A DNA stretch of 30,618 nucleotides, taken from the NCBI GenBank assembly GCA_046724665.1, contig JBKOWZ010000089.1, forward strand, positions 1-30,618. The letters run 5' to 3'. The translations under genes were made by a program, and so were the position numbers. The notes under the pieces are model-generated. The model had not been told where the DNA came from, ran no database searches, and saw only the letters and a list, made by a program, of their open reading frames with translations. The first letter of the stretch is position 1. Every line of letters begins with the position of its first letter. This document shows positions 22,315 through 30,618 of this stretch, in pieces. The stretch is from Actinocrinis sp046724665. GTDB taxonomy: Bacteria > Actinomycetota > Actinomycetes > Streptomycetales > Catenulisporaceae.

Positions 22315-23313
22315 ATGAGCGAGGCACGGGTCTCCGATCGGGCCATGGGCCCGGCCTCGGCCGCCGACTCCGCGGCGGCTGGCCGCACCAGCCAGGTGCG
22401 GCCGGCCCGCCGGCCGAGCCGGCTCGGCAAACGGCTCGAACTGGTGCTGCTGCTCAGCCCGGGGCTGCTGCTCTTCCTCGGCTTCGTGCTGGCGCCGATC
22501 GGCGTGGCGGCCTACTACAGCTTCTACAACTGGAACGGCTTCGGGCCGCTGAACGACTTCGTGGGCTTCAAGAACTACCACGACGCGATCACCGGCCCGG
22601 TCTTCCAGGGCGCCATCGTGCACAACCTGATCATCGCCGGGCTCTCCGTGGCGCTCCAGCTGCCGCTGAGCATCGGCCTGGCGATGCTGCTCAACCGCAA
22701 TCTGCGCGGCCGGGCGTTCCTGCGCCTTGTGGTGTTCGCCCCGTACGTGCTGTCCGAGGCGATCACCGCGGTCATCTGGCTGCTGATCCTCCAGCCTGAC
22801 GGCTTCATGGACGACATCCTGCGGTCGGTCGGCCTCGGCTCCCTGGTCCACCTGTGGCTGGCCGACACGAGCATCGTGCTCTACACGCTGTTCGTGGTGA
22901 TCACCTGGAAGTACATCGGCTTCGGCATCATCCTGCTGCTCGCGGGGCTCCAGGGGGTTCCGGTCGAGCTGCGCGAGGTGGCCGCGATCGACGGGGCGAG
23001 CCAGTGGCAGACCACCCGGCACATCGTGCTGCCGCTGCTCGGCCCGACCATCCGGATCTGGATCTTCCTGTCCGTGATCGGCTCGCTCCAGCTGTTCGAC
23101 CTGGTGTGGATCATGACGCTGGGCGGGCCGGCCAACGCCTCGTCCACCATGGCGACCTATCTGATCGACCACGGCTTCCGCCGCTACGAGTTCGGCTACG
23201 GCAGCGCGGTGGCCGTGATCCTGTTCATCATCTGCTTCGCCTTCGCGCTGGTCTACCAGCGCTTCGTGCTGCGCCGCGACACCGAGGGCGCACTGACCCG
23301 GATGGTGGGGTGA
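22315..23313 (+). CDS. ABC sugar transporter permease (first, MalF-like)
   Basis: The 332-aa membrane protein has six hydrophobic segments and a polar N-terminal tail of about 40 residues. The EAA loop that docks the ATPase is visible as ELREVAAIDGASQWQTTRHI. The SPGLLLFLGFVLAPIGVAAYYSFYNWNG start is characteristic of sugar permeases of the CUT1 family. ATG 22315 has GAGAGGCAGG upstream. Its TGA overlaps a GTG of the next permease gene. No ATP-binding-subunit gene lies nearby, as in Streptomyces systems that share the MsiK ATPase. Confidence 0.92.
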   Translation: MSEARVSDRAMGPASAADSAAAGRTSQVRPARRPSRLGKRLELVLLLSPGLLLFLGFVLAPIGVAAYYSFYNWNGFGPLNDFVGFKNYHDAITGPVFQGAIVHNLIIAGLSVALQLPLSIGLAMLLNRNLRGRAFLRLVVFAPYVLSEAITAVIWLLILQPDGFMDDILRSVGLGSLVHLWLADTSIVLYTLFVVITWKYIGFGIILLLAGLQGVPVELREVAAIDGASQWQTTRHIVLPLLGPTIRIWIFLSVIGSLQLFDLVWIMTLGGPANASSTMATYLIDHGFRRYEFGYGSAVAVILFIICFAFALVYQRFVLRRDTEGALTRMVG

Positions 23314-23318
23314 CTCGC

Positions 23319-24203
23319 ATGTCAGCGACCGTCGAACCGATCGCGGGCCCGCGCGTCCCCGGCGCGCCCGGACGCAGCCGCCGCCCGGTCTCCGTGGGCA
23401 CCCCGCTCGCCTACCTCACGGCGATCGTGGTGATCGGCGTCACCGTGGTGCCGCTGCTGTTCGTCTTCATCGGCGGCTTTCGCACCACGCCGCAGATCAA
23501 CGCGAACCCGTCCGGGCTGCCGAGCCCGTGGGTCTGGTCGAACTACAGCGGCATCCTCGGCTCCTCGGCCTTCTGGCAGTTCCTCGGGAACAGCGCCTTG
23601 ATCGCGGTGATTGCCACCGGCGTCGCGGTCGGGGTCGGCTCGATGGCCTCCTTCGCGCTCTCCCGCTACACCTTCAAGGGCCGCGAGGCGCTCTACGGCC
23701 TGTTCACCATCGGCCTGCTCTTCCCGCTCGGCGTGGCGAGCCTGCCGCTCTACCTGCTGCTGCGTCAGATCGGCCTGCTGGAGAACCCGCTGGGCGTCGC
23801 GATCCCCGAGGCGGCGTTCTCGCTGCCGGCCACGATCGTGATCCTGCGGCCGTTCATGCGCGCGATCCCGGGCGAGCTCGAGGACGCCGCGGTGCTGGAC
23901 GGCGCGAGCCGGCTCGGCTTCTTCTGGCGGATCCTGCTGCCGCTGTCCGGGCCGGCGCTGACCACCGTCGGCATCCTGGCGTTCGTCACCAGCTGGAACG
24001 CGTACCTGCTGCCGCTGCTGGTGTTCAACGACCAGAGCCACTTCACCCTGCCGCTGGGCGTCGCGACGTTCCAGTCGCAGTACTCGCAGGACACCGCACG
24101 CATCCTCGCCTTCACCGCCCTGTCGATGCTGCCGGCGCTCGGATTCCTGGCGCTGGCCGAGCGGCGCATCGTCGGCGGCCTCACCGGAGCCGTCAAGGGT
24201 TAG
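23319..24203 (+). CDS. ABC sugar transporter permease (second, MalG-like)
   Basis: The 294-aa membrane protein has six hydrophobic segments and the EAA loop ELEDAAVLDGASRLGFFWRI. The sequence NSALIAVIATGVAVGVGSMASFALSRY and the SWNAYLLPLLVF segment near the end are typical of CUT1 second permeases. Start is ATG 23319, with GGTGGGG about 9 nt upstream; GTG 23310 would overlap the previous stop as GTGA and is the alternative. It completes the import cassette with the binding protein and the first permease. The ATPase must come from elsewhere in the genome. Confidence 0.92.
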   Translation: MSATVEPIAGPRVPGAPGRSRRPVSVGTPLAYLTAIVVIGVTVVPLLFVFIGGFRTTPQINANPSGLPSPWVWSNYSGILGSSAFWQFLGNSALIAVIATGVAVGVGSMASFALSRYTFKGREALYGLFTIGLLFPLGVASLPLYLLLRQIGLLENPLGVAIPEAAFSLPATIVILRPFMRAIPGELEDAAVLDGASRLGFFWRILLPLSGPALTTVGILAFVTSWNAYLLPLLVFNDQSHFTLPLGVATFQSQYSQDTARILAFTALSMLPALGFLALAERRIVGGLTGAVKG

Positions 24204-24273
24204 GGTCGGGGCCGTGCCCTGGGGTTGGCGGTACGAGGAGAGGCGCGGGCAGCCCTGGTGTAGACATGACGGC

Positions 24274-25464
24274 ATGACGGACAAGCCCCCGGCTCGCGGC
24301 CCGCTGCGCGACCCCCTCGAGCTGCTCGACGTCTCCTCGCTGCTCAGCGACGAGGAACGGGACATCCAGGCCGCCGTGTGCGACTTCCTCGCGGACCGCG
24401 CACGGCCGCACCTCGGCCGCTGGTTCGAGGACGCGCACTTCCCCCGCGACCTGGTGCCCGAGCTGGGCAAGCTGGGCCTGCTCGGCATGCACCTGGAGGG
24501 CTACGGCTGCGCCGGGACGAGCGCCACGAGCTACGGCCTGGCCTGCCTTGAGCTCGAGGCGGCCGACTCCGCGCTGCGCAGCTTCGTCTCCGTCCAGGGC
24601 TCGCTGTCGATGTACTCCATCCGGCGCTACGGCTCCGAGGAGCAGCGCAGGCAGTGGCTGCCGCAGCTGGCCGCCGGCGCCGCGATCGGCTGCTTCGCGC
24701 TGACCGAGCCGGACTTCGGCTCGGACCCGGCGAACATGCGCACGCGGGCGACCCGCGACGGCGGCGACTGGATCCTCGACGGCTCGAAGATGTGGATCAC
24801 CAACGGCGGCCTAGCGGACGTGGCGACCGTGTGGGCGGCCACCGACGAGGGCGTGCGCGGATTCCTCGTGCCGCGCGGCACGCCGGGGTTCACCACGGCG
24901 GACATCGAACACAAGCAGTCGCTGCGCGCCTCGGTCACCTCCGCGCTGTACTTCGACCGTGTCCGGCTGCCCGCCGAGGCGCGGCTGCCCGAGGCGCGCG
25001 GCCTCGGCGCGGCGCTGTCCTGCTTGAACGAGGCGCGGTTCGGCATCCTGTTCGGCGCGGTCGGCGCGGCGCGCGACTGCCTCCAGTCGGCGCTCGCATA
25101 CGCCGACTCGCGCGTGCAGTTCGGCCGGCCGATCAGCGCCTTCCAGCTGACGCAGCGCAAGCTCGCCGACATGGCCGTCGCGCTCGGCACGTCGATGCTG
25201 CTGGCCGTGCACCTCGGCCGGCTCAAGGACGCCGGGCGGATCCGCCCGGAGCAGGTGAGCGCGGGCAAGCTGAACAACGTCCGGCAGGCGCTCGCGATCG
25301 CCCGCGAGTGCCGCACCATCCTCGGCGCGAACGGGATCTCGCTCGACTACGCGCCGCTGCGGCACGCCAACAACCTCGAGTCGGTGCTCACCTACGAGGG
25401 CACCGAGGAGATCCACACCCTCGTCGTCGGCCAGGCGCTGACCGGCCAGTCCGCCTACCGTTGA
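24274..25464 (+). CDS. Acyl-CoA dehydrogenase, glutaryl-CoA dehydrogenase type
   Basis: The 396-aa FAD enzyme matches glutaryl-CoA dehydrogenase along its length: CFALTEPDFGSDP (flavin region), DGSKMWITNGG, and at the C-terminus SVLTYEGTEEIHTLVVGQALTG with the catalytic base Glu375. Glu95 and the Arg102-Ser103 pair (ELEAADSALRSFVSVQGSL) align with human Glu87, Arg94 and Ser95, which bind the glutaryl carboxylate, so oxidative decarboxylation to crotonyl-CoA is likely. The pathway would be lysine, tryptophan or aromatic degradation. ATG 24274 has no ribosome site. A TAGACA at 24261-24266 might be a -10 box. No pathway partners are adjacent. Confidence 0.88.
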   Translation: MTDKPPARGPLRDPLELLDVSSLLSDEERDIQAAVCDFLADRARPHLGRWFEDAHFPRDLVPELGKLGLLGMHLEGYGCAGTSATSYGLACLELEAADSALRSFVSVQGSLSMYSIRRYGSEEQRRQWLPQLAAGAAIGCFALTEPDFGSDPANMRTRATRDGGDWILDGSKMWITNGGLADVATVWAATDEGVRGFLVPRGTPGFTTADIEHKQSLRASVTSALYFDRVRLPAEARLPEARGLGAALSCLNEARFGILFGAVGAARDCLQSALAYADSRVQFGRPISAFQLTQRKLADMAVALGTSMLLAVHLGRLKDAGRIRPEQVSAGKLNNVRQALAIARECRTILGANGISLDYAPLRHANNLESVLTYEGTEEIHTLVVGQALTGQSAYR

Positions 25465-25486
25465 TCCGGCCGGCCCGGACGAGCCC

Positions 25487-25990
25487 CTAGCCCTGGCCTT
25501 CCCTCTCCGCCGCCAGCCGGTACAACCTGCGCAACCCGTGCATCGCCAGCGGATACCCCTCCACACCGAATCCGATGACGATCCCCGCCGCGACCGCCGA
25601 GATGTACGAGTGATGCCGGAACTGCTCACGTGCGTGCACATTCGAGACATGCAGCTCGACGACGCGCAGCCCCGAGCCCTTGATCGCGTCGTGCAACGCG
25701 ATCGACGTGTGCGTATACGCCCCGGCGTTGAGCACCGCCCCGATCAGCCGGCCGGCCTGCTGCTCGGCCCCGGCCTCCTGCAACCAGTCCACGAGCACGC
25801 CCTCGTGGTTCGACTGGCGGAAATCGACGTCGAGGCCGAGCGCGGCACCGGTCTCCCGGCACAGCGCCTCGACGTCGCCGAGCGTCCGCGCGCCGTAGAC
25901 CCCGGGCTCGCGGGTGCCCAGCAGGTTGAGATTCGGACCGTTGAGGATCAGCACGCAGGGCGCGGAGCGCGTGGAAGGCACGGAAGGCAT
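25487..25990 (-). CDS. aroQ: 3-dehydroquinate dehydratase, type II
   Basis: The 167-aa product is a complete type II dehydroquinase (EC 4.2.1.10), which removes water from 3-dehydroquinate in the shikimate pathway or in quinate breakdown. Active-site landmarks are NGPNLNLLGTREPGVYG (flexible-loop Arg27 and Tyr32), FRQSNHEG, LNAGAYTHTSIALHDAI, and ELHVSNVHAREQFRHHS. Type II enzymes form dodecamers. ATG 25990 gives a ten-residue polar N-terminus; no strong ribosome site is seen. No other shikimate or quinate gene lies beside it, so whether this is the biosynthetic or a second, catabolic copy is undecided. It converges on the glutaryl-CoA dehydrogenase gene, 22 bp apart. Confidence 0.94.
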   Translation of the reverse strand: MPSVPSTRSAPCVLILNGPNLNLLGTREPGVYGARTLGDVEALCRETGAALGLDVDFRQSNHEGVLVDWLQEAGAEQQAGRLIGAVLNAGAYTHTSIALHDAIKGSGLRVVELHVSNVHAREQFRHHSYISAVAAGIVIGFGVEGYPLAMHGLRRLYRLAAEREGQG

Positions 25991-26120
25991 GGCTAGATCC
26001 TGCCCGCAACGCCTCGTTTTCGCATGCGCCGCACCCGAATGCGTGGCGTGTGGGCGCGGATGGAGCCAAAGGCGGCGGCGGTCGTTGACGGCGCGTGGCT
26101 AAGGGCGCAGCCTTCAGGGC

Positions 26121-27494
26121 ATGGAGACCGGGACGGAGACGTGGGTCGGCCGCAGCGCCGAGCAGATCGCCGAAGCCGTACGCAAGGGGGAGGTCGAGCC
26201 CCGGCTCGTCGTGCAGCAGCACCTCGAGCGGATCGAGCGGCTCAACTCGCAGCTGAACGCCTTCCGCCGGATCCGGCACGAGGAGGCGCTGGCCGAGGCC
26301 GACCAGCTCGCCGTGCGCTCCGACCTGGCGCAGTTGCCGCTGGCCGGAGTGCCGATCGCGATCAAGGACAACGTGCCGGTGGCGGGCGAGCAGATGCGCG
26401 TCGGCTCGGCGGTCACCTCGGTGGACGACAACCCCGCGGACCATCCGTCCGTGTCAAGGCTGCGCGACGCCGGTGCGGTCATCGTCGGCCTGACCAACGT
26501 GCCCGAACTGTGTCTGCTGCCGATGACGGACAGCGTGTACGGCATCGCCCGCAACCCGTGGGTACGCGACCGCACGCCCGGCGGATCCTCCGGCGGCAGC
26601 GCGGCGGCGGTCGCGGCGGCCCTCGTCCCGCTCGCGCACGGCAACGACGGCCTCGGCTCGATCCGCATCCCGGCGTCCTTGTGCGGGCTGGTCGGCATCA
26701 AGCCGGGCACCGGCGTCGTCCCGGCGAACTTCGAGGGCGAGCCGCCGCCGTGGAACGGCCTGTCCGAGAACGGCGTGTTCGCCACCACCGCCCGCGACGC
26801 CGCACTCGCCCTGTCCGTCCTGGCCGCCGCCCCCGACCTGGCCACTGTCGCTTCGGCTCCCGCCCTCCGGATCGGCCTGTCCACCCGAGTCCTCCAGCCC
26901 GGCATCCCGGTAGACCGGCGCTGCGCCGCAGCCGTGCACGCCACCGGCGATCTGCTCGCCGAGCAAGGCCACACAGTCACCCGCCACGCCGCGCGCTATC
27001 CCGCCTGGCTTGCGACGGGCATGCTCCTCAACTGGTTCGCGTGCGCGCGCTTGGACGGCAAGGCGCTCGACAAATCCGGCCTCGACCGCTCCACCCGCGG
27101 CTTCGTGAACATCGGCAACGCACTCGACGCGATGCACCTCACCGGCGAGCGTTCCCGCACACGCTGGCGCGAGTCGGTCAATACGTTCTTCGGCGACCTC
27201 GACGTACTCGTCCTGCCCACCCTCGCCGAACCGCCCCCGCGCGCGAAGCGCTACGGCGAGCGCAGCGCGGTGAGCAACCTGATGACCAGCGTCAAGTTCG
27301 CATCGCTCCCCGGCCCGTGGAACCTGGCGGGCTGGCCGGCCATGAGCGTCCCCGCGGGCGTCCACGACGTCGGCACGCCGATCGGCGTCCAACTCGTCGC
27401 GCGCCCCGGCGGCGAGCGGCACCTGCTGGCCCTGGCCGCGCAGATCGAGTCTGCACGCCCCTGGCCGCGCCACGCCCCCGACTACCAGCCGTAG
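26121..27494 (+). CDS. Amidase-signature family hydrolase
   Basis: The 457-aa product shows the Ser-cisSer-Lys triad: Lys82 in GVPIAIKDNV, the cis-Ser of TPGGSSGGSAAA (about 156) and the nucleophile Ser180 in DGLGSIRIPASLCGLVGIKP. The family hydrolyses amides, from nylon-type oligomers to aryl amides and, in GatA, Gln-tRNA. No gatB or gatC is present and the GatA-specific regions are not evident, so it is a stand-alone amidase of unknown substrate. ATG 26121 has CAGGGC just upstream. It is divergent from aroQ, with 130 bp between the starts, and shares no clear pathway with it. Confidence 0.9.
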   Translation: METGTETWVGRSAEQIAEAVRKGEVEPRLVVQQHLERIERLNSQLNAFRRIRHEEALAEADQLAVRSDLAQLPLAGVPIAIKDNVPVAGEQMRVGSAVTSVDDNPADHPSVSRLRDAGAVIVGLTNVPELCLLPMTDSVYGIARNPWVRDRTPGGSSGGSAAAVAAALVPLAHGNDGLGSIRIPASLCGLVGIKPGTGVVPANFEGEPPPWNGLSENGVFATTARDAALALSVLAAAPDLATVASAPALRIGLSTRVLQPGIPVDRRCAAAVHATGDLLAEQGHTVTRHAARYPAWLATGMLLNWFACARLDGKALDKSGLDRSTRGFVNIGNALDAMHLTGERSRTRWRESVNTFFGDLDVLVLPTLAEPPPRAKRYGERSAVSNLMTSVKFASLPGPWNLAGWPAMSVPAGVHDVGTPIGVQLVARPGGERHLLALAAQIESARPWPRHAPDYQP

Positions 27495-27572
27495 AGACTA
27501 GGAGGTTTATCACCGACCACGCAACGAGTACGCATCGCTCACCTTGTGCGTCAGTACGCTGGATTTCCACCT

Positions 27573-27587
27573 GGCGTCGCAGACGCC
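27573..27587 (+). terminator. Weak hairpin in the gap after the amidase
   Basis: GGCGTC-GCA-GACGCC, 6-bp stem. In the surrounding gap (27495-27706) AGGAGG at 27502-27507 has no start codon at normal spacing, and I see no supported gene there. Confidence 0.35.
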
Positions 27588-27706
27588 TCGGTCATGACTA
27601 CGGTCATCACTAGGCGGCGGGAACAATCCGTCGGCGGCGTTCGTTTGTCGCCGGCATAGAGTAGTGGGCCGGGTGTCGGGGGCGGCGGAGCGGGAAGCTG
27701 ATTTTT

Positions 27707-28612
27707 GTGATCTGTGTCGTGTTCGCGGTCTTGACGGCGTTCAGCAACGCCATGGCCTCGGTGCTTCAGCGCCGGGCCGCGGTCGAGGCGCCGGCGGACG
27801 GGGCGTTCCGGCTCTCGCTGTTCGCCTATCTGGTGCGGCGGCGGGTCTGGCTGGCGGGGATCGGGATGGTCGCCGCGGCGGCGCTGTTCCAGGCGGCGGC
27901 GCTGGCCACCGGGCCGGTGGCGCTGGTGCAGCCGATCTTCATCATCGAGCTGCCGTTGGCGCTGCTGATCGCGGGGCTCTTGTGGCGCAGCCGGCTGCCT
28001 CGGCGCACCTGGGGGTCGGTCGCGGCGGTGACTGTGGGGTTGGCGGGCGCGCTGGCCGCGGCTAATCCGTCTGGGGGAGTCGAGCGCTCGTCCGATCAGC
28101 TGTGGGTGCTCGCACTGATCGCCACCGGCGGCTTCGAGGCGGTGCTGCTCGTCTCGGCGCTGCGCGTACGGGGTGAACCTCGCGCCGCGCTGCTCGGGCT
28201 TGCCGCCGCGTGCGGGTACGCGTTGACCGCCGCGCTGATGAAGCAGGCGATGGCCGCACTGTCGGTGGGGCCGGGCGAGTTCTTTACCACCTGGCAGCTG
28301 TACGCGACCGCGGTCGCCGGAGTCGGCTCGCTCTACCTGCTCCAGAACGCGTTGCAGTCCGGCACGCTCGTCGCCTCGCAGCCGATGCTGACCATCGGCG
28401 ACGCGCTGATCAGCGCGTGCTACGGCGCGCTGTTGTTCGACGAGAACATCCGCGTCGGGTGGTGGCTCGTGCCGCAGTTGCTGGGGCTGGCCGTGATCCT
28501 GTTCGGCTACCTCGAGCTGTCGCGCTCACCGCTCGCCTCGGGGCAGACGCCGCAGGACGCGGTGGCGCATGACGACGTGTCGGCTCACCTTCAGCATTCG
28601 ACTACGACGTAG
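27707..28612 (+). CDS. DMT-superfamily (EamA/NIPA-like) membrane transporter
   Basis: The 301-aa protein has about nine or ten hydrophobic segments without a signal peptide. The start VFAVLTAFSNAMASVLQRRAAVEAP and the TM3-4 stretch ATGPVALVQPIFIIELPLALLIAG are the usual landmarks of actinobacterial DMT-type proteins distantly related to NIPA magnesium transporters and EamA exporters. The C-terminal 35 residues are polar. GTG 27707 was chosen, with GGGAAG about 10 nt upstream. Neighbours do not indicate a substrate. Confidence 0.82.
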   Translation: MICVVFAVLTAFSNAMASVLQRRAAVEAPADGAFRLSLFAYLVRRRVWLAGIGMVAAAALFQAAALATGPVALVQPIFIIELPLALLIAGLLWRSRLPRRTWGSVAAVTVGLAGALAAANPSGGVERSSDQLWVLALIATGGFEAVLLVSALRVRGEPRAALLGLAAACGYALTAALMKQAMAALSVGPGEFFTTWQLYATAVAGVGSLYLLQNALQSGTLVASQPMLTIGDALISACYGALLFDENIRVGWWLVPQLLGLAVILFGYLELSRSPLASGQTPQDAVAHDDVSAHLQHSTTT

Positions 28613-28636
28613 GGATGACGGCGGGGTAGTCGGACT

Positions 28637-28692
28637 GGCGAGTGCGGCCACTGCGGGGATCGGGATCAGGACTGACAGTGGCCGCACTCGCC
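28637..28692. terminator. Perfect 17-bp inverted repeat between convergent genes
   Basis: GGCGAGTGCGGCCACTG at 28637-28653 pairs with 28676-28692 across a 22-nt loop. It lies between the stops of the DMT transporter (+) and the gamma-glutamyltransferase (-), and ends 11 nt before the latter. The loop is long for a terminator. Confidence 0.65.
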
Positions 28693-28703
28693 ATGTGTGT
28701 GGG

Positions 28704-30584
28704 TCAGTTGGTTGGGGGCGGGCACGGGCAGACGACCATGGCCGAGCCGCCGAACCTGCGCTGCGGTTCGGCTGCCGCCTGGATGCGCCCGTGGCCGAGG
28801 AACTCCAGCCCGGTCGCGGCGCCCAACTCCGGGGCCGGGGTGAACGCGGGCGGCGCGAGCACGAAGTTCTGGCCGATCGCGGTCAGCGCCGGGTCGAGCG
28901 GCGACGCGATGAACGCCGGCTCGGCCTCGGTCACCGCGCGGTCGCGCTGCGAGATGCGCGGCGCCGCGATCGCGTCCGGCAGGCTCATGCCGAAGTCCAA
29001 CCGGTTGAGCAGCGTCTGGAGCACGGTGGTGATGATCGACGCGCCGCCGGGGGAGCCCACCGCGAGGTACGGGCGTCCGTCGCGCAGGACGATCGTCGGG
29101 GCCATCGAGGAGCGCGGGCGCTTGCCCGCCGCGGGCAGGTTCGGGTCCGGCGCCGGCGGGTGGATGGGAGTGAAGTCGAAGTCCGTCATCTCGTTGTTGA
29201 GCAGGAAGCCGCGGTGCGGCACCACGATCGCGGAGCCGCCGGTCTGCTCGATGGTCAGCGTGTACGAGACCACGTTGCCCCAGCGGTCGGCGGTGACCAG
29301 GTGCGTCGTGGACAGGCCCTCGGTGGACGCGTCAGGCGTCTGTTCCTGCTCCGGCCGGCAGGCGGCGGACGGGTTGTTCGGGTCGCCGGGGGCGAGCGGG
29401 CTGGTCAGCGTCGAGGTCGGGCTGATCAGGCACGCGCGCGACGCGGCGAAGGCGGGGTCGAGCAGGCCGGAGGTCGGCACGTTCTCAAAGGCCGGGTCGG
29501 CGACCCAGCGGTTGCGGTCGGCGAAGGCCACCCGGCTGGACTCGAGGTAGGCCTGGAGGGACGCGACCTGCTCGGCTTGGGTGGTCCAGGACAACGGCCA
29601 GCCGGAGTGCTTCAGCTGGGTCAGGATGTTGAGGGCTTCGCCGACGGTCGTGCCGCCGGACGAGGGCGGGCCCATCGAGTACACGTCGAGGCCGTCGTAC
29701 GACACGTGCGTCGGCGCGGCGAACGGGGCGCTGTATCCGGCGATGTCGGCCGCGGTGATCACGCCGGGGCGGAAGACGCGGTCCGAGGTCGGCGTCATCG
29801 GCGGGTGCTGCGCGGTGTTCGCGATCTCGGCGGCCAGTTCACCGCCGTAGAACACGCCGATGCCCTTGCGCGCGATCAGCTCGTAGGTCGCGGCCAGGTC
29901 CGGGTTGCGGAAGACCGACCCGACCGCCGGCACCTGGCCGCCGGGCAGGTAGAGCTGCGCGGTCGGCGCGATGTCGCTGAACCGCTGCTGGTTCAGCGCG
30001 ATGCCGCCGTTGAAGTCCCCGGTGACGGTGAAGCCGCGCTCGGCGAGCTCGGCGGCGGGCTGCAACTCCTCGGCCAGCGAGCGCGAGCCCCACGCGTGGA
30101 GCGCCTCCTGCCAGGTCATCAGCGTGCCCGGGACGCCGACCGAAAGGCCCGAGTTGACCGCGTCGCTGAAGGCCAGCGGCTGGCCGGTCGCCGGGTCGAT
30201 GAACACGGTCGGGCTGAACGCGGCCGGGCCGGTCTCGCGGCCGTCGATGGTGGCGACCTTGTGCGTGCGGGCGTCGTAGTACACGAAGAAGCCGCCGCCG
30301 CCGATCCCGGAGGAGAAGGGTTCGACGACGCCGAGCGCGGCGGCCGTGGCCACCGCGGCGTCCACGGCGTTGCCGCCGCGTGCGAGCACGTCGATGCCGA
30401 TCCGCGTCGCGTAGGGGCTGACGCTGGCCACCGCGCCGCCGTAGCCGGTCGCCGTCGCGGTCTTCGGCGGCAGCGGGACCGGGGGCGGCCCGCCGTGCGC
30501 GGCGGCCGAGCCGGCCCCCGTAGCCATCAGTGTGCTGCAAAAGAGTGCAGAAACAGCCAGGTAAAACGCCTTATGCCGCACCAT
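28704..30584 (-). CDS. ggt: Secreted gamma-glutamyltransferase
   Basis: The 626-aa precursor has a signal peptide (residues 1-29, ending GSAAAH). It is an Ntn hydrolase that cleaves itself before Thr426 in STTHLV to form the large and small subunits. It then transfers or hydrolyses gamma-glutamyl groups, for example of glutathione. Supporting motifs are GGNAVDAAVATAAALGVVEP, SGIGGGGFF, IDGRETGP (Arg116, substrate carboxylate), KRPRSSMAPTIV (oxyanion Ser pair) and GSPGGASIITTVLQ. ATG 30584 follows GGGAGG by a single base, so GTG 30581 is an equally good start. A Cys-containing insert of about 35 residues (CLISPTS..AACRPEQ) precedes the cleavage site. Confidence 0.93.
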   Translation of the reverse strand: MVRHKAFYLAVSALFCSTLMATGAGSAAAHGGPPPVPLPPKTATATGYGGAVASVSPYATRIGIDVLARGGNAVDAAVATAAALGVVEPFSSGIGGGGFFVYYDARTHKVATIDGRETGPAAFSPTVFIDPATGQPLAFSDAVNSGLSVGVPGTLMTWQEALHAWGSRSLAEELQPAAELAERGFTVTGDFNGGIALNQQRFSDIAPTAQLYLPGGQVPAVGSVFRNPDLAATYELIARKGIGVFYGGELAAEIANTAQHPPMTPTSDRVFRPGVITAADIAGYSAPFAAPTHVSYDGLDVYSMGPPSSGGTTVGEALNILTQLKHSGWPLSWTTQAEQVASLQAYLESSRVAFADRNRWVADPAFENVPTSGLLDPAFAASRACLISPTSTLTSPLAPGDPNNPSAACRPEQEQTPDASTEGLSTTHLVTADRWGNVVSYTLTIEQTGGSAIVVPHRGFLLNNEMTDFDFTPIHPPAPDPNLPAAGKRPRSSMAPTIVLRDGRPYLAVGSPGGASIITTVLQTLLNRLDFGMSLPDAIAAPRISQRDRAVTEAEPAFIASPLDPALTAIGQNFVLAPPAFTPAPELGAATGLEFLGHGRIQAAAEPQRRFGGSAMVVCPCPPPTN

Positions 30585-30618
30585 GCCTCCCTGATCGGCG
30601 GATTGAGCTGCCCTAGGC

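Noticed and set aside
27502..27600. Strong AGGAGG possibly preceding a small gene after the amidase
   Set aside because: No ATG, GTG or TTG lies within normal spacing, and the short frames nearby show no coding signature.

Overview
This is a GC-rich window of ordinary actinobacterial chromosome. It has many secreted, Ser/Thr-rich proteins, MsiK-type sugar ABC cassettes without their own ATPase, GTG and TTG starts, and TetR and LacI regulators. The style fits a soil, plant-matter-degrading actinomycete such as Streptomycetales or Catenulisporales. The genus is an inference. I see no rRNA, tRNA, CRISPR array, transposase or phage gene.

Left part (1-12 kb): the end of a secreted arabinofuranosidase (GH54-type catalytic domain plus a CBM13 ricin-type lectin); a short-chain dehydrogenase (SDR); an MFS transporter; a secreted Asp-box (BNR) protein on the minus strand; a small DUF1737 protein; a zinc alcohol dehydrogenase; a GT-C mannosyltransferase of the PIG-V type; a divergent tetR/SDR pair with inverted repeats between them; and a COG3618-like amidohydrolase.

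Middle (11.7-14 kb): a repeat-rich island. An MntP-type manganese exporter sits between two related small proteins that look like chagasin (I42)-type Ig-fold proteins. One is a lipoprotein and the other lacks any export signal. The island also holds a 15-bp minisatellite, a long hairpin whose right arm can pair with either of two repeated left arms, a G-run-rich coding repeat, and short tandem duplications that cover stop codons. It is the least conventional part of the window.

Right part (14-30.6 kb): a large secreted protein carrying the same Ig-like and jelly-roll modules as the BNR protein but in the opposite order. It is followed by a sugar-use locus: GH3 beta-xylosidase/beta-glucosidase and LacI regulator on one strand, and a sugar-binding lipoprotein and two permeases on the other, resembling the Streptomyces bxl/ceb systems. 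Then come a glutaryl-CoA-dehydrogenase-type enzyme, a type II dehydroquinase, an amidase, a DMT-type membrane protein and a secreted gamma-glutamyltransferase.

Working together: the ABC cassette probably imports a xylo- or gluco-oligosaccharide that the cytoplasmic GH3 enzyme hydrolyses under LacI control, and the secreted arabinofuranosidase fits the same plant-polymer lifestyle. Convergent gene pairs are separated by strong hairpins at 3477-3506, 17146-17183 and 28637-28692.
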